NCBI RefSeq assembly: GCF_011601345.1
Contig: NZ_JAAORB010000012.1
Location: 1-64,000 of the forward strand
DNA length: 64,000 bases
DNA from: Roseovarius gahaiensis
GTDB taxonomy: Bacteria > Pseudomonadota > Alphaproteobacteria > Rhodobacterales > Rhodobacteraceae
Direction of reading: 5' to 3'
The translations under genes were made by a program, and so were the position numbers. Of this stretch, positions 47,093 through 56,040 are shown one piece after another. The notes under the pieces were generated by a model that was not told the DNA's origin, made no database searches, and saw nothing but the letters and a program-made list of their open reading frames with translations. Position 1 is the first letter of the stretch; every line of letters begins with the position of its first letter.

Positions 47093-47149
47093 TGGTTGAC
47101 TGGGGTCAACCAACCTGTCATTCACATATTTCTTTTTGAATGTGAATGA
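47093..47149. promoter_or_regulatory. Two inverted repeats upstream of the RND efflux genes
   Basis: TGGTTGAC-tggg-GTCAACCA (47093-47112), and TCATTCACAT (47118-47127) with its exact 10-bp complement ATGTGAATGA (47140-47149), 12 bases apart. They lie 39-95 bases before the adaptor start. The second has half-sites of the kind bound by TetR-type repressors. No regulator gene is adjacent. Confidence 0.55.
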
Positions 47150-47187
47150 TTGGGTTTCGCCGCTGTCTTTGCCGTTGGAGCAAGAGA

Positions 47188-48177
47188 ATGTTTGAATTTC
47201 GCCCCATGATCCGGGCCTTTTCCGTTGCTGCTGCCCTATGTGCCGCTTGGTCGGTGTCTGCGGCTGAATTCACGGTAGAGCCTGTCACGATTACAGACTG
47301 GAAGGCGGTTTATGGCCGCGTGGAAACCCGCGATAGGGTGCCGGCCCGCGCCCGCTTGGGCGGAACCCTGAGTATGCTGGACGTCGCCGCGGGTGACCGG
47401 GTGCAAAGTGGCGCCAATCTGGCCCGTGTGGTGGATCAAAAGCTGGATTATGAGCTTGGCGCGGTCGATGCCCGCCTCCAAGCTGCCGAATCGCGGCTGC
47501 AAAATGCGGAAACCGAATTGCGCCGCGCCGAAGAATTGCAGGAACGCGGTGTCGCCACGGTGCAACGGCTGGATGCGCTGCGCACCGAAGTGAACGTGAT
47601 CACCTATGAAATCGCCGCCGCCCGCGCCGAGCGACGGGTGATCGAACAGCAAGTGACCGAAGGTGATGTTCTGGCCCCGTTGGACGGCGTTGTTTTGGAT
47701 GTCCCGGTGACAGCCGGCGCAGTGGTCACGCCGGGGCAGACCATCGCCTCGATCGGCGGTGGCGGGGTGTTCCTGCGGTTGGCAGTGCCGGAACGCCATG
47801 CCGGGACGCTTGTCGAAGGCGATGAAATTCAGATCGAAGGGCCGAACGGTCCACGCACCGGCACGTTGGCCAAGGTCTATCCGCTGATCGAAAATGGCCG
47901 CGTGATTGCGGATGTCGAGGTGGACGGCCTCAGCGAACGCTATGTCGATGCCCGTGTTCTGGTGCGCCTTCCGGTCGGAGAGCATCAGGCGCTTTTGGTC
48001 CCGAAATCGGCCCTGATGACCCGCGCCGGATTGGATTTTCTGCATGTGGCAAAGGGCGACGACACCCTGATGCGCAGCGTTGTCGTCGGCTCGGAACATG
48101 ATCGTGATGGTGTGGCGATGGTGCGTATCCTGACCGGCCTGAACGCTGGTGACGTGGTGGTGAGCGGCGATGAGTGA
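47188..48177 (+). CDS. RND efflux periplasmic adaptor (membrane fusion protein)
   Basis: A 329-residue protein with signal peptide (about 7-26, ending VSAAE), a split lipoyl/barrel-sandwich domain, and a coiled-coil hairpin (about 85-155, rich in Glu/Arg/Ala). It links the inner-membrane pump to an outer-membrane channel, which is not encoded here. GGAG is 7 bases before the ATG at 47188; an ATG at 47146 adds an unlikely Cys/Arg-rich tail. It overlaps the permease gene by 8 bases. Confidence 0.88.
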   Translation: MFEFRPMIRAFSVAAALCAAWSVSAAEFTVEPVTITDWKAVYGRVETRDRVPARARLGGTLSMLDVAAGDRVQSGANLARVVDQKLDYELGAVDARLQAAESRLQNAETELRRAEELQERGVATVQRLDALRTEVNVITYEIAAARAERRVIEQQVTEGDVLAPLDGVVLDVPVTAGAVVTPGQTIASIGGGGVFLRLAVPERHAGTLVEGDEIQIEGPNGPRTGTLAKVYPLIENGRVIADVEVDGLSERYVDARVLVRLPVGEHQALLVPKSALMTRAGLDFLHVAKGDDTLMRSVVVGSEHDRDGVAMVRILTGLNAGDVVVSGDE

Positions 48178-51100
48178 GCAAGGCGACACAGTTCGCCCGC
48201 TTGGGCTTGCCGGGTGGCTGACGCGGGGCTTTATCACCTCACCCCTGACGCCGTTGATCATTCTGGCGGCGCTGGCCGTGGGGCTGATTGCCTTGATCAG
48301 CCTGCCCCGCGAGGAAGAGCCACAAATCTCGGTGCCGCTGGTCGATATCCATATCCAAGCCTCGGGCCTGACGGCAGAGGATGCCGTGCAACTGGTGACC
48401 GAGCCGATGGAAAACATCGTGCAGGCCATTGACGATGTCGAGCATGTCTATTCCCAAACCCGTGATGACACGGCGATGGTCACCGCCCGGTTTGAGGTGG
48501 GCACATCGGCCGATGCGGCGATCTTGCGGGTGCATGAGAAGGTCCGCGCCAATCTGGACAGGATTCCCGTCGGCATTCCCGAACCGCTGATCGTGGGCCG
48601 GGGAATCAACGACGTGGCGATTGTCACGCTGACCTTGGCGGGCAAGCCCGGGCATGAGGTCTCATCTTATGATCTCACCCGCATGGCGCGGGCGCTGCGC
48701 GGTGAGTTGACCAAGATCGACAATGTCGGCTTGACCTATCTGACCGGTGACGCGCAAGAGGCCATTCGCGTGGCCCCCGACCCTGAAAAGCTGGCGCTGT
48801 ATGGCGTGACGCTGCAACAATTGGCGGGCAAGGTGCAAAGCGCAAACCGCGCCTTCAGCACGGGCACACTGCGCGACGGTGGCCAGCAGATCGACCTGAT
48901 CGCCGGTGAAACCCTGACCAACCCCGCCGAGATTGCCAGCCTTCTGCTGACCGCTCGCGACGGGCGGCCTGTCTACGTCGGAGACGTGGCGCAGATCGAG
49001 TTTGTGCCCGATATGTCAGAGCAATACGCAGCCAACGTCACCCGCACCGAGGATGGCGGATTGCACCGCGCGCCAGCGGTGACGCTGGCCTTGGCCAAAC
49101 GCGCAGGCGCCAATGCCGTGATCGTGGCCGAGGAGATTTTGCACAAGGTTCACGCGCTTGAAGGCGATCTGATCCCCGAAAGCGTGGCGCTGTCGGTGAC
49201 CCGCGATTACGGCGAAACGGCGAATGAAAAGGCCAATGAGCTTTTGTTCCATCTGGGCCTTGCCACCGTGTCGATCATTGGGCTGGTCTGGCTATCGATC
49301 GGGTGGCGCGAAAGCATCGTGGTGGCTGTGGTCATTCCGATGACGATCCTGCTGACGCTGTTTGCGGCGTGGATCATGGGTTATACGCTGAACCGTGTGT
49401 CTTTGTTCGCGCTGATTTTTTCCATCGGTATCTTGGTGGATGACGCCATCGTGGTGATCGAAAATATCGCCCGGCACTGGCAACTGGATCGCGGCAAAAG
49501 CAAGATCAAGGCGGCGATTGATGCCGTGGCCGAAGTGGGTAATCCAACCATTGTTGCCACGCTGACCGTTGTTGCGGCCTTGTTGCCGATGTTGTTCGTG
49601 TCGGGGTTGATGGGCCCTTACATGAGCCCGATCCCGGCCAATGCCTCGGCTGCGATGATATTCTCGTTCTTCGTGGCGGTGATGGTGACGCCTTGGCTGA
49701 TGGTCAAGGTTTCGGGCAAAGACGGGGCCGACGCCGAGGCGCACGAAGAGGGCGAGGGCGTATTGGGCCGCGTTTATCGCAGGGTCGCAACGCCCATTCT
49801 GGCCACCAAGGCGCGCAGCGGGTTGTTTCTTTTTCTGACTGTGGTGATCTCTTTCGGCTCGCTTGGGTTGCTTTACACCAAGGACGTGACCGTCAAGCTG
49901 TTGCCGTTCGATAACAAATCGGAACTGTCGGTGGTGGTTGACCTGCCCGAGGGGGCGTCGGTTGAGGCGACGGATGCCGTGGTGCAGAAGGTCGCGCGCG
50001 CTGCGATGGACCTGCCCGAGGTGGTGGCTGCGCAGACCCATGCAGGCACCGCCGCGCCGTTCAATTTCAACGGTCTGGTGCGACATTACTATCTGCGTGC
50101 CCTCCCCGAACAGGGGGATGTGCAGGTCAACCTGCTGCCCAAGGGCGAACGCGAGCGCACCAGCCACGAGATTGCGCTTGACCTGCGTGAGCGGCTGAAC
50201 GGCCTTGATCTGCCCGAGGGCACGGCGGTTAAAACTGTTGAACCGCCGCCCGGTCCGCCAGTGCTGGCGACCCTTTTGGCCGAGGTTTATGGCCCCGACG
50301 CCGAGACCCGCCGCGAGGTTGCGCGCAAACTGCGCACAGCGTTCGAGGAGGTGCCGTATATCGTCGATGTGGATGATAGCTTTGGGGTGCAGCCCCGACG
50401 TCTGCGGGCGACCATTTCCAGCGATGATCTAGAGTTTTTCGGCGTGCAGGAGGCCGATGTTTTTGACACGCTGGCCATCCTGAACGGTCAGACGCCGGTG
50501 GGCTATTCGCATCGCGGCGAGGGGCGCGACCCGATCCCGATTACCGTGGCGCGTGCGAAATCGGATCGTGTGATGGACCAGCGCATGCTGTCGACGCCGA
50601 TCCCGGCCAATGTTCTGCCCGGCGCGCGTGGCGTTGTGGAATTGGGCGACGTAGTGCAAGTGCGGGACGAGCAGGCCTCGTTCCCGATTTTCCGGCGCAA
50701 CGGACGGGACATCGAGATGGTCACCGCCGAGCTGGCCGGGGATTTCGAGGCGCCGCTTTACGGAATGTTGGCCGTGGCCGACAAGATCGACGCGATGGAG
50801 TGGCCCGAGGGGCAAAAACCGCAAATTGCCCTGAACGGCCAGCCCGCTGACGAAAGCGGGGTGACGCTGCTATGGGATGGCGAGTGGGAAGTCACCTGGG
50901 TCACCTTCCGCGATATGGGGGCGGCCTTTGGTGTGGCTTTGCTGGCGATTTACATACTGGTGGTGGCGCAGTTCGGATCGTTCCGTGTTCCGCTGGTGAT
51001 CCTGACGCCGGTGCCTTTGACCTTTATCGGGATCATGCTGGGCCATTGGCTGTGGGGGGCGCCGTTTTCGGCCCCGTCGATGATCGGGTTCATTGCCCTT

Positions 51101-51376
51101 GCGGGGATTATCGTGCGCAATTCGATCTTGCTGGTGGATTTTATCAGGCATACCGACCCGGCCGGAAAAAGCGACTTGGATATCCTGATCGACGCTGGTG
51201 CGATCCGGTTCAGGCCGATTCTGCTCACAGCTTTGGCGGCTATGATTGGGGCGGCGGTGATTTTGGCCGATCCGATTTTTCAGGGTCTTGCACTGTCGCT
51301 TTTCTTTGGTCTGATCTCGTCAACATTGCTGACAGTTTTGGTGATTCCGGCGATTTATCGTGTGTTCAAGACCTGA
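48170..51376 (+). CDS. RND efflux permease (AcrB/HAE1-like)
   Basis: A 1068-residue proton-driven pump with the usual two repeats of one helix, large periplasmic loop and five helices. PREEEPQISVP near the N-terminus is typical. The proton-relay Asp pair is in SIGILVDDAIVVIENIARHW in the fourth helix region. Substrate not predictable; drug or metabolite export is likely. It is the last gene of the unit, since the sdhC region begins after it. Confidence 0.93.
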   Translation: MSEQGDTVRPLGLAGWLTRGFITSPLTPLIILAALAVGLIALISLPREEEPQISVPLVDIHIQASGLTAEDAVQLVTEPMENIVQAIDDVEHVYSQTRDDTAMVTARFEVGTSADAAILRVHEKVRANLDRIPVGIPEPLIVGRGINDVAIVTLTLAGKPGHEVSSYDLTRMARALRGELTKIDNVGLTYLTGDAQEAIRVAPDPEKLALYGVTLQQLAGKVQSANRAFSTGTLRDGGQQIDLIAGETLTNPAEIASLLLTARDGRPVYVGDVAQIEFVPDMSEQYAANVTRTEDGGLHRAPAVTLALAKRAGANAVIVAEEILHKVHALEGDLIPESVALSVTRDYGETANEKANELLFHLGLATVSIIGLVWLSIGWRESIVVAVVIPMTILLTLFAAWIMGYTLNRVSLFALIFSIGILVDDAIVVIENIARHWQLDRGKSKIKAAIDAVAEVGNPTIVATLTVVAALLPMLFVSGLMGPYMSPIPANASAAMIFSFFVAVMVTPWLMVKVSGKDGADAEAHEEGEGVLGRVYRRVATPILATKARSGLFLFLTVVISFGSLGLLYTKDVTVKLLPFDNKSELSVVVDLPEGASVEATDAVVQKVARAAMDLPEVVAAQTHAGTAAPFNFNGLVRHYYLRALPEQGDVQVNLLPKGERERTSHEIALDLRERLNGLDLPEGTAVKTVEPPPGPPVLATLLAEVYGPDAETRREVARKLRTAFEEVPYIVDVDDSFGVQPRRLRATISSDDLEFFGVQEADVFDTLAILNGQTPVGYSHRGEGRDPIPITVARAKSDRVMDQRMLSTPIPANVLPGARGVVELGDVVQVRDEQASFPIFRRNGRDIEMVTAELAGDFEAPLYGMLAVADKIDAMEWPEGQKPQIALNGQPADESGVTLLWDGEWEVTWVTFRDMGAAFGVALLAIYILVVAQFGSFRVPLVILTPVPLTFIGIMLGHWLWGAPFSAPSMIGFIALAGIIVRNSILLVDFIRHTDPAGKSDLDILIDAGAIRFRPILLTALAAMIGAAVILADPIFQGLALSLFFGLISSTLLTVLVIPAIYRVFKT

Positions 51377-51384
51377 TTTGGTTT

Positions 51385-51394
51385 TGTGATCACA
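51385..51394. promoter_or_regulatory. Distal single TGTGATCACA site upstream of sdhC
   Basis: An exact copy of the 10-bp palindrome, preceded by TTT, 9 bases after the RND permease stop and about 270 bases upstream of sdhC. It may be an auxiliary operator for looping to the proximal pair. Confidence 0.55.
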
Positions 51395-51490
51395 TCAGCC
51401 GCTTCGTGGCATAAGTCGACCGATTACCCTTAACCGTCAGATTTCCAAGCCTTAGGGGACTGATAGCCTCTTGACCTACAATCAGGGTTA

Positions 51491-51528
51491 ATTTTGTGAT
51501 CACACGATAATTTACGTGATCACAAAAT
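51491..51528. promoter_or_regulatory. Paired TGTGATCACA-type operators upstream of sdhC
   Basis: TGTGATCACA (51495-51504) and CGTGATCACA (51515-51524), 20 bp centre to centre, together forming a perfect 13-bp inverted repeat ATTTTGTGATCAC / GTGATCACAAAAT. The pair lies about 137 bases before the sdhC start. The architecture is the same as upstream of sucC. Confidence 0.7.
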
Positions 51529-51664
51529 GCCGATCTGCGACGAATTGACGGTAGAATTCACCAAATGGGGCTGTGCAAAGCGCAATCACGCGCTAAAAGA
51601 CTCATGACAAGGGCAGTCCACTCACCGTGGGCGCGCCCCAAGGACGAAAACGAAGGGACCGACC

Positions 51665-52048
51665 ATGGCCGACGTGAACCGGGGCGACCGCCCACTGTCT
51701 CCACATCTGCAAGTCTATCGCCCACAGCTGACTTCGATTACCTCGATTCTGACGCGCCTGACCGGCAATGCCTTGATCGTTGCCGCGCTGCTGGTTGTCT
51801 GGTGGTTGTTGGCCGCCGCGACGGGGCCGGAGTATTTTGCAATGGCAAACGCGGTGGTGACATCGTGGTTCGGGGATTTGGTTTTCACGCTGTCGCTTTG
51901 GGCGATCTGGTATCACTACTTTGCCGGGCTGCGGCATTTGATCTACGATTCTGGCAAGGGCCTTGAAATAGAAACGGCTGAAAAGCTGGGCATCGCCTGT
52001 ATCGCCGGGTCGGTAATCATGACCATCATCACGCTGATAATCATTTAA
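51665..52048 (+). CDS. sdhC: Succinate dehydrogenase cytochrome b556 subunit
   Basis: A 127-residue membrane anchor with three helices. RPLSPHLQVYRPQLTSITSI at the N-terminus and the heme-ligand histidine segment WYHYFAGLRHLIYD (about 79-92) are typical of SdhC. It binds heme b and ubiquinone with SdhD. It opens the sdhCDAB operon; AGGGACC is upstream of the ATG. Confidence 0.95.
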   Translation: MADVNRGDRPLSPHLQVYRPQLTSITSILTRLTGNALIVAALLVVWWLLAAATGPEYFAMANAVVTSWFGDLVFTLSLWAIWYHYFAGLRHLIYDSGKGLEIETAEKLGIACIAGSVIMTIITLIII

Positions 52049-52061
52049 AAGGGGGCCAGCC

Positions 52062-52433
52062 ATGCGTTTTCTAACAGCACGCAAGCGCGCCGAAGGTTTG
52101 GGCGCTGCTCATTCCGGCACCGAACATCATTGGTATATGATCGTCAGCTCGGTGGGCTTGGCGTTGATCGTGCCGATCTTTCTTTTCGTCTTTGGCCGTG
52201 CGCTTGGGGGCACTCATGATGAGGTTATCGATACCTTTTCAAACCCCGCCGTGGCGATTCTGACAATACTGGTCCTGTATGTGGGGCTGCAACATTTCCG
52301 CAAGGGCGCACAAACCATGATCGAAGATTACGCGGGCGGCATGACCCGGAAGATCCTGATCATCTCGGTCACGGTGCTAAGCTATGGCATGATCGCCACT
52401 GGCTTGTTCGCCGTTCTCAAGATCGCCCTTTAA
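52062..52433 (+). CDS. sdhD: Succinate dehydrogenase membrane anchor subunit
   Basis: A 123-residue protein with three helices. The N-terminal RAEGLGAAHSGTEHHWYM and the central LYVGLQHFRKGAQTMIEDY (quinone/heme site region with conserved His and Asp-Tyr) are typical of SdhD. It starts 13 bases after sdhC. Confidence 0.94.
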   Translation: MRFLTARKRAEGLGAAHSGTEHHWYMIVSSVGLALIVPIFLFVFGRALGGTHDEVIDTFSNPAVAILTILVLYVGLQHFRKGAQTMIEDYAGGMTRKILIISVTVLSYGMIATGLFAVLKIAL

Positions 52434-52451
52434 TCCCGGAGTTTTCAAGCA

Positions 52452-54257
52452 ATGGCTGCTTACGAATACGAAACGCACGATTATGATGTTGTTGTCGTGG
52501 GGGCGGGCGGCGCAGGGCTGCGCGCCACGCTTGGCATGGCCGAACAGGGCCTGCGCACGGCCTGCGTGACCAAAGTGTTCCCGACACGCTCGCACACGGT
52601 TGCGGCACAGGGTGGCATCGCCGCGTCGCTGTCGAACATGGGGCCGGATCACTGGCAGTGGCACATGTATGACACGGTCAAGGGCAGTGATTGGCTGGGC
52701 GATACAGACGCCATGGAATATCTGGCGCGCGAGGCCCCCAAAGCCGTGTATGAGCTGGAACATTACGGTGTTCCGTTCAGCCGCACCGAAGAGGGCAAGA
52801 TTTATCAGCGCCCCTTTGGTGGCCATACCACGGAATTCGGGGAAGGCCCGCCGGTGCAGCGCACGTGTGCCGCCGCCGACCGGACTGGCCACGCCATTCT
52901 GCACACGCTTTATGGCCAGAGCCTGAAAAACAACGCCGAATTCTACATCGAATATTTCGCCATCGACCTGATCATGAGCGATGATGGTGCCTGCACCGGT
53001 GTTGTCTGCTGGAAGCTGGACGATGGAACGATGCATGTGTTCAACGCCAAGATGGTGGTGTTGGCAACAGGCGGCTATGGCCGCGCCTATTTCAGCGCCA
53101 CAAGCGCGCATACCTGCACCGGCGACGGTGGCGGCATGGTGGCCCGTGCGGGGCTGCCGCTGCAGGACATGGAATTTGTGCAGTTTCACCCAACGGGCAT
53201 CTATGGCTCGGGTTGTCTGATCACCGAAGGTGCGCGCGGTGAGGGTGGTTACCTGACCAACAGCGAAGGCGAGCGGTTCATGGAGCGCTATGCGCCCAAC
53301 TACAAAGACCTTGCGCCGCGCGATTATGTCAGCCGTTCGATGACGATGGAAATCCGCGAGGGCCGGGGCGTGGGTCCGAATGGTGATCATATTCACCTGA
53401 ACCTGTCGCACCTGCCCGCCGAGGCGCTAAACCTGCGCCTGCCCGGCATTTCGGAATCCGCCAAGATTTTCGCCGGTGTGGACGTCACGAAAGAGCCGAT
53501 CCCGGTGCTGCCCACCGTGCATTACAACATGGGCGGTATTCCGACGAACTATTGGGGCGAGGTTTTGAACCCCCAAAAGGATGATCCGCACGCCGTTGTG
53601 CCGGGGCTGATGGCCGTGGGCGAGGCCGGGTGCGCCAGTGTTCACGGGGCGAACCGCCTTGGGTCCAACTCGTTGATCGACTTGGTGGTGTTTGGCCGTG
53701 CGGCCGCTATCCGGGCCGGTAAGGTGGTTGATCCCGAAACAGCCGTGCCCGACACCAATACGGCACAGGTCGATAAAGCGTTTGACCGGTTCGATACCCT
53801 GCGCCATGCCGATGGTGACACGCCGACGGCTGATCTGCGTCTGGAAATGCAGAAAACCATGCAAGAAGACGCCGCCGTGTTCCGGACCTCAAAAACCTTG
53901 GCTGACGGCGTCAATAAAATGCAGGCCATTGCCGCCAAGGTTGGCGATTTGAAGGTGACGGACCGCTCGCTTATCTGGAACTCGGACCTGATGGAGACGT
54001 TGGAGCTGACCAACTTGATGCCCAACGCCTTGGCCACCATCGCCGGGGCAGAGGCACGCAAGGAAAGCCGCGGCGCACATGCGCATGAGGATTTCACCAC
54101 GCGTGACGATGAAAACTGGCGGGTGCACACGATCGCACGGGTGGCTGATGCGACGATCGATCTTAGCTATCGCCCGATCATCGAAGATCCGCTCACGTCC
54201 GAGACCGACGGTGGCATAAGCATCAAGAAAATCGCCCCCAAGGAACGGACGTTCTGA
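52452..54257 (+). CDS. sdhA: Succinate dehydrogenase flavoprotein subunit
   Basis: A 601-residue catalytic subunit with covalent FAD. Motifs: [18 protein letters not shown], the FAD-linked His in [13 protein letters not shown] (about 49), active-site region [20 protein letters not shown], and [19 protein letters not shown]. Length is standard. Its stop overlaps the start of a small lipoprotein gene by one base. Confidence 0.98.
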   Translation: MAAYEYETHDYDVVVVGAGGAGLRATLGMAEQGLRTACVTKVFPTRSHTVAAQGGIAASLSNMGPDHWQWHMYDTVKGSDWLGDTDAMEYLAREAPKAVYELEHYGVPFSRTEEGKIYQRPFGGHTTEFGEGPPVQRTCAAADRTGHAILHTLYGQSLKNNAEFYIEYFAIDLIMSDDGACTGVVCWKLDDGTMHVFNAKMVVLATGGYGRAYFSATSAHTCTGDGGGMVARAGLPLQDMEFVQFHPTGIYGSGCLITEGARGEGGYLTNSEGERFMERYAPNYKDLAPRDYVSRSMTMEIREGRGVGPNGDHIHLNLSHLPAEALNLRLPGISESAKIFAGVDVTKEPIPVLPTVHYNMGGIPTNYWGEVLNPQKDDPHAVVPGLMAVGEAGCASVHGANRLGSNSLIDLVVFGRAAAIRAGKVVDPETAVPDTNTAQVDKAFDRFDTLRHADGDTPTADLRLEMQKTMQEDAAVFRTSKTLADGVNKMQAIAAKVGDLKVTDRSLIWNSDLMETLELTNLMPNALATIAGAEARKESRGAHAHEDFTTRDDENWRVHTIARVADATIDLSYRPIIEDPLTSETDGGISIKKIAPKERTF

Positions 54258-54580
54258 TGAAGGGGTTTGCCATAGCTTTGACAATGGCGACCGTTCTGAC
54301 GGGGTGCAACGCGATGAACGACGCGGCGGACAACTTGGCGCGTGACCGTGCCAAGACCGTGGTGAATGGGGTTGTCGACCGGCAGTTTCCCGGCGTGAAC
54401 GCGGCGCCAGTGACCGATTGCATCATTGATGCGGCCTCGGCGAATGAAATTCTGACAATTGCCGGGGCGTCGGTCTCGGGTGTAACTCAATCAACGGTGG
54501 ATCAGGTGCTTGAGATCGCTCGGCGCCCCGAAGCCGTGCAATGCATTGCCGAAAACAGCATGACGCTGTTTGGCGGCTAA
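54257..54580 (+). CDS. Small lipoprotein between sdhA and sdhB
   Basis: A 107-residue protein with a signal ending in lipobox LTGC (Cys17) and a helical mature part with two more cysteines (TDCIID and VQCIAE). ATG overlaps the sdhA stop (TGATG) and sdhB follows 15 bases later, so it is within the sdh operon. An envelope lipoprotein is unexpected there. Function unknown; it may just share expression with respiration genes. Confidence 0.75.
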   Translation: MKGFAIALTMATVLTGCNAMNDAADNLARDRAKTVVNGVVDRQFPGVNAAPVTDCIIDAASANEILTIAGASVSGVTQSTVDQVLEIARRPEAVQCIAENSMTLFGG

Positions 54581-54595
54581 GCGGAGGAGACAAAA

Positions 54596-55375
54596 ATGGT
54601 TCAACTGAGACTCCCCAAGAATTCCCGGATGACAGCGGGCAAGACATGGCCCAAGCCCGAGGGCGCAAAAAACGTCCGCAAGTTCCAAGTTTATCGTTGG
54701 AATCCTGACAACGGCGACACTCCTAGCGTCGATACCTATTTCGTCGATCTGGACGATTGTGGGCCGATGGTTCTGGATGCGCTGATTTACATCAAAACCA
54801 AGATCGACCCGACGCTGACGTTCCGCCGGTCTTGCCGCGAGGGGATCTGCGGATCCTGTGCGATGAATATCGACGGGATCAACACGTTGGCCTGTATTTA
54901 TGGCATGGACGAAATCAGAGGCGATGTGAAAATCTATCCGTTGCCGCATATGCCCGTGGTCAAGGATTTGATTCCCGACCTCACGCATTTTTACGCGCAG
55001 CACGAAAGCATCATGCCGTGGTTGGAGACCAAAACGAATGCTCCGGCGAAAGAATGGAAGCAATCGATAGAAGACCGTGAAAAGCTTGATGGTCTTTATG
55101 AATGCGTGATGTGTGCCTGTTGCTCGACCTCCTGCCCGTCTTATTGGTGGAACGGTGACAAGTATCTTGGGCCGGCAGCCCTGTTGCATGCCTATCGCTG
55201 GATCATCGACAGCCGCGACGAGGCTACGGGCGAGCGTCTGGATGATCTGGAAGATCCCTTCAAGCTGTATCGTTGCCATACGATCATGAACTGCACCAAG
55301 ACCTGCCCCAAAGGTCTGAACCCGGCCAAAGCGATTTCAAACATCAAGAAAATGATGGTTGAGCGGGCAGTCTGA
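54596..55375 (+). CDS. sdhB: Succinate dehydrogenase iron-sulfur subunit
   Basis: A 259-residue subunit that passes electrons from FAD to quinone. [2Fe-2S] ligands are in [15 protein letters not shown] and the later LAC. [4Fe-4S] and [3Fe-4S] ligands are in [13 protein letters not shown] and [24 protein letters not shown] precedes the ATG. A terminator follows. Confidence 0.98.
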   Translation: MVQLRLPKNSRMTAGKTWPKPEGAKNVRKFQVYRWNPDNGDTPSVDTYFVDLDDCGPMVLDALIYIKTKIDPTLTFRRSCREGICGSCAMNIDGINTLACIYGMDEIRGDVKIYPLPHMPVVKDLIPDLTHFYAQHESIMPWLETKTNAPAKEWKQSIEDREKLDGLYECVMCACCSTSCPSYWWNGDKYLGPAALLHAYRWIIDSRDEATGERLDDLEDPFKLYRCHTIMNCTKTCPKGLNPAKAISNIKKMMVERAV

Positions 55376-55400
55376 GAAAAAATAACGCATAAAATCAACG

Positions 55401-55429
55401 AGCCCCGGCATTTTGCCGGGGCTTTTTTG
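55401..55429 (+). terminator. Terminator after sdhB
   Basis: GCCCCGGCA-TTT-TGCCGGGGC stem-loop with a run of six T, 26 bases after the sdhB stop. Confidence 0.9.
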
Positions 55430-55529
55430 TGCATTTTGCGTTCAGCGCATAACGCACTTGCAGGAGTGTCGGTGAATGCTGCGCTGCAGAATGTTACATT
55501 TACAAGTGCAATCATGATGGAGAGACCCC

Positions 55530-55700
55530 ATGGCACTTGCAGCGAAAACAAATGATACCCAAGCCACCACCCCGGCGGATACAGCCGCCAACATGGCAGA
55601 TTGGTTCGAGATCTATTATCAGGATGAACCGGCAAACACACCGGCCTCGCCTGCCAGCCCCGAGTTGTCGGCGCTGGACCAAATGTACGCCTATTTCTAA
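55530..55700 (+). CDS. Small acidic protein, hypothetical (56 residues)
   Basis: The frame encodes an N-terminal Ala/Thr-rich half, MALAAKTNDTQATTPADTAA, and a second half with the aromatic segment MADWFEIYYQDE and C-terminal LDQMYAYF. It has no signal or helix for the membrane. AGAG sequences lie 5-10 bases before the ATG (GGAGAGACCCC). It stands alone after the sdh terminator. Good ribosome-binding site and codon use support it, but no family is recognised. Confidence 0.55.
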   Translation: MALAAKTNDTQATTPADTAANMADWFEIYYQDEPANTPASPASPELSALDQMYAYF

Positions 55701-55821
55701 ACCAAACAGCGTAACGCGACCCGATGACGACAGGTGCGATCGGGTCGCGCGTTATTTCAACGGTTCAGACTGCGCGGCAAACGAGCTATAAGCCCTTGGT
55801 AATCTTCGCGGAGGCGCAGCT

Positions 55822-56016
55822 TTGATCATCGTTGTCGGCCTGATCGTGGCTTTTGTCCTGATCGTGATTTTTTCCAATCGCCGAACCCGCTTTTGCCGGT
55901 GGCGCGAGGATCGGCGCGCGGATGCGGACGGGCTGCGCAAATATCGTTGTATGGCGTGCGGCGCCGAGGCCTTTACATCGACGGGAAAACCGCCTTTGGA
56001 TTGCAAAGCCAAGTAA
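55822..56016 (+). CDS. Small membrane-anchored protein with Cys pairs, hypothetical
   Basis: A 64-residue protein with one N-terminal helix (about 1-17), a basic stretch, and a C-terminal CMACGAEAF followed by LDC, resembling half of a zinc ribbon. TTG start with GGAGG 7 bases upstream. It precedes the DUF1989 gene by 24 bases and may be cotranscribed. Function unknown. Confidence 0.5.
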   Translation: MIIVVGLIVAFVLIVIFSNRRTRFCRWREDRRADADGLRKYRCMACGAEAFTSTGKPPLDCKAK

Positions 56017-56040
56017 CTGCAATCCCGACACGAGGCCCCG

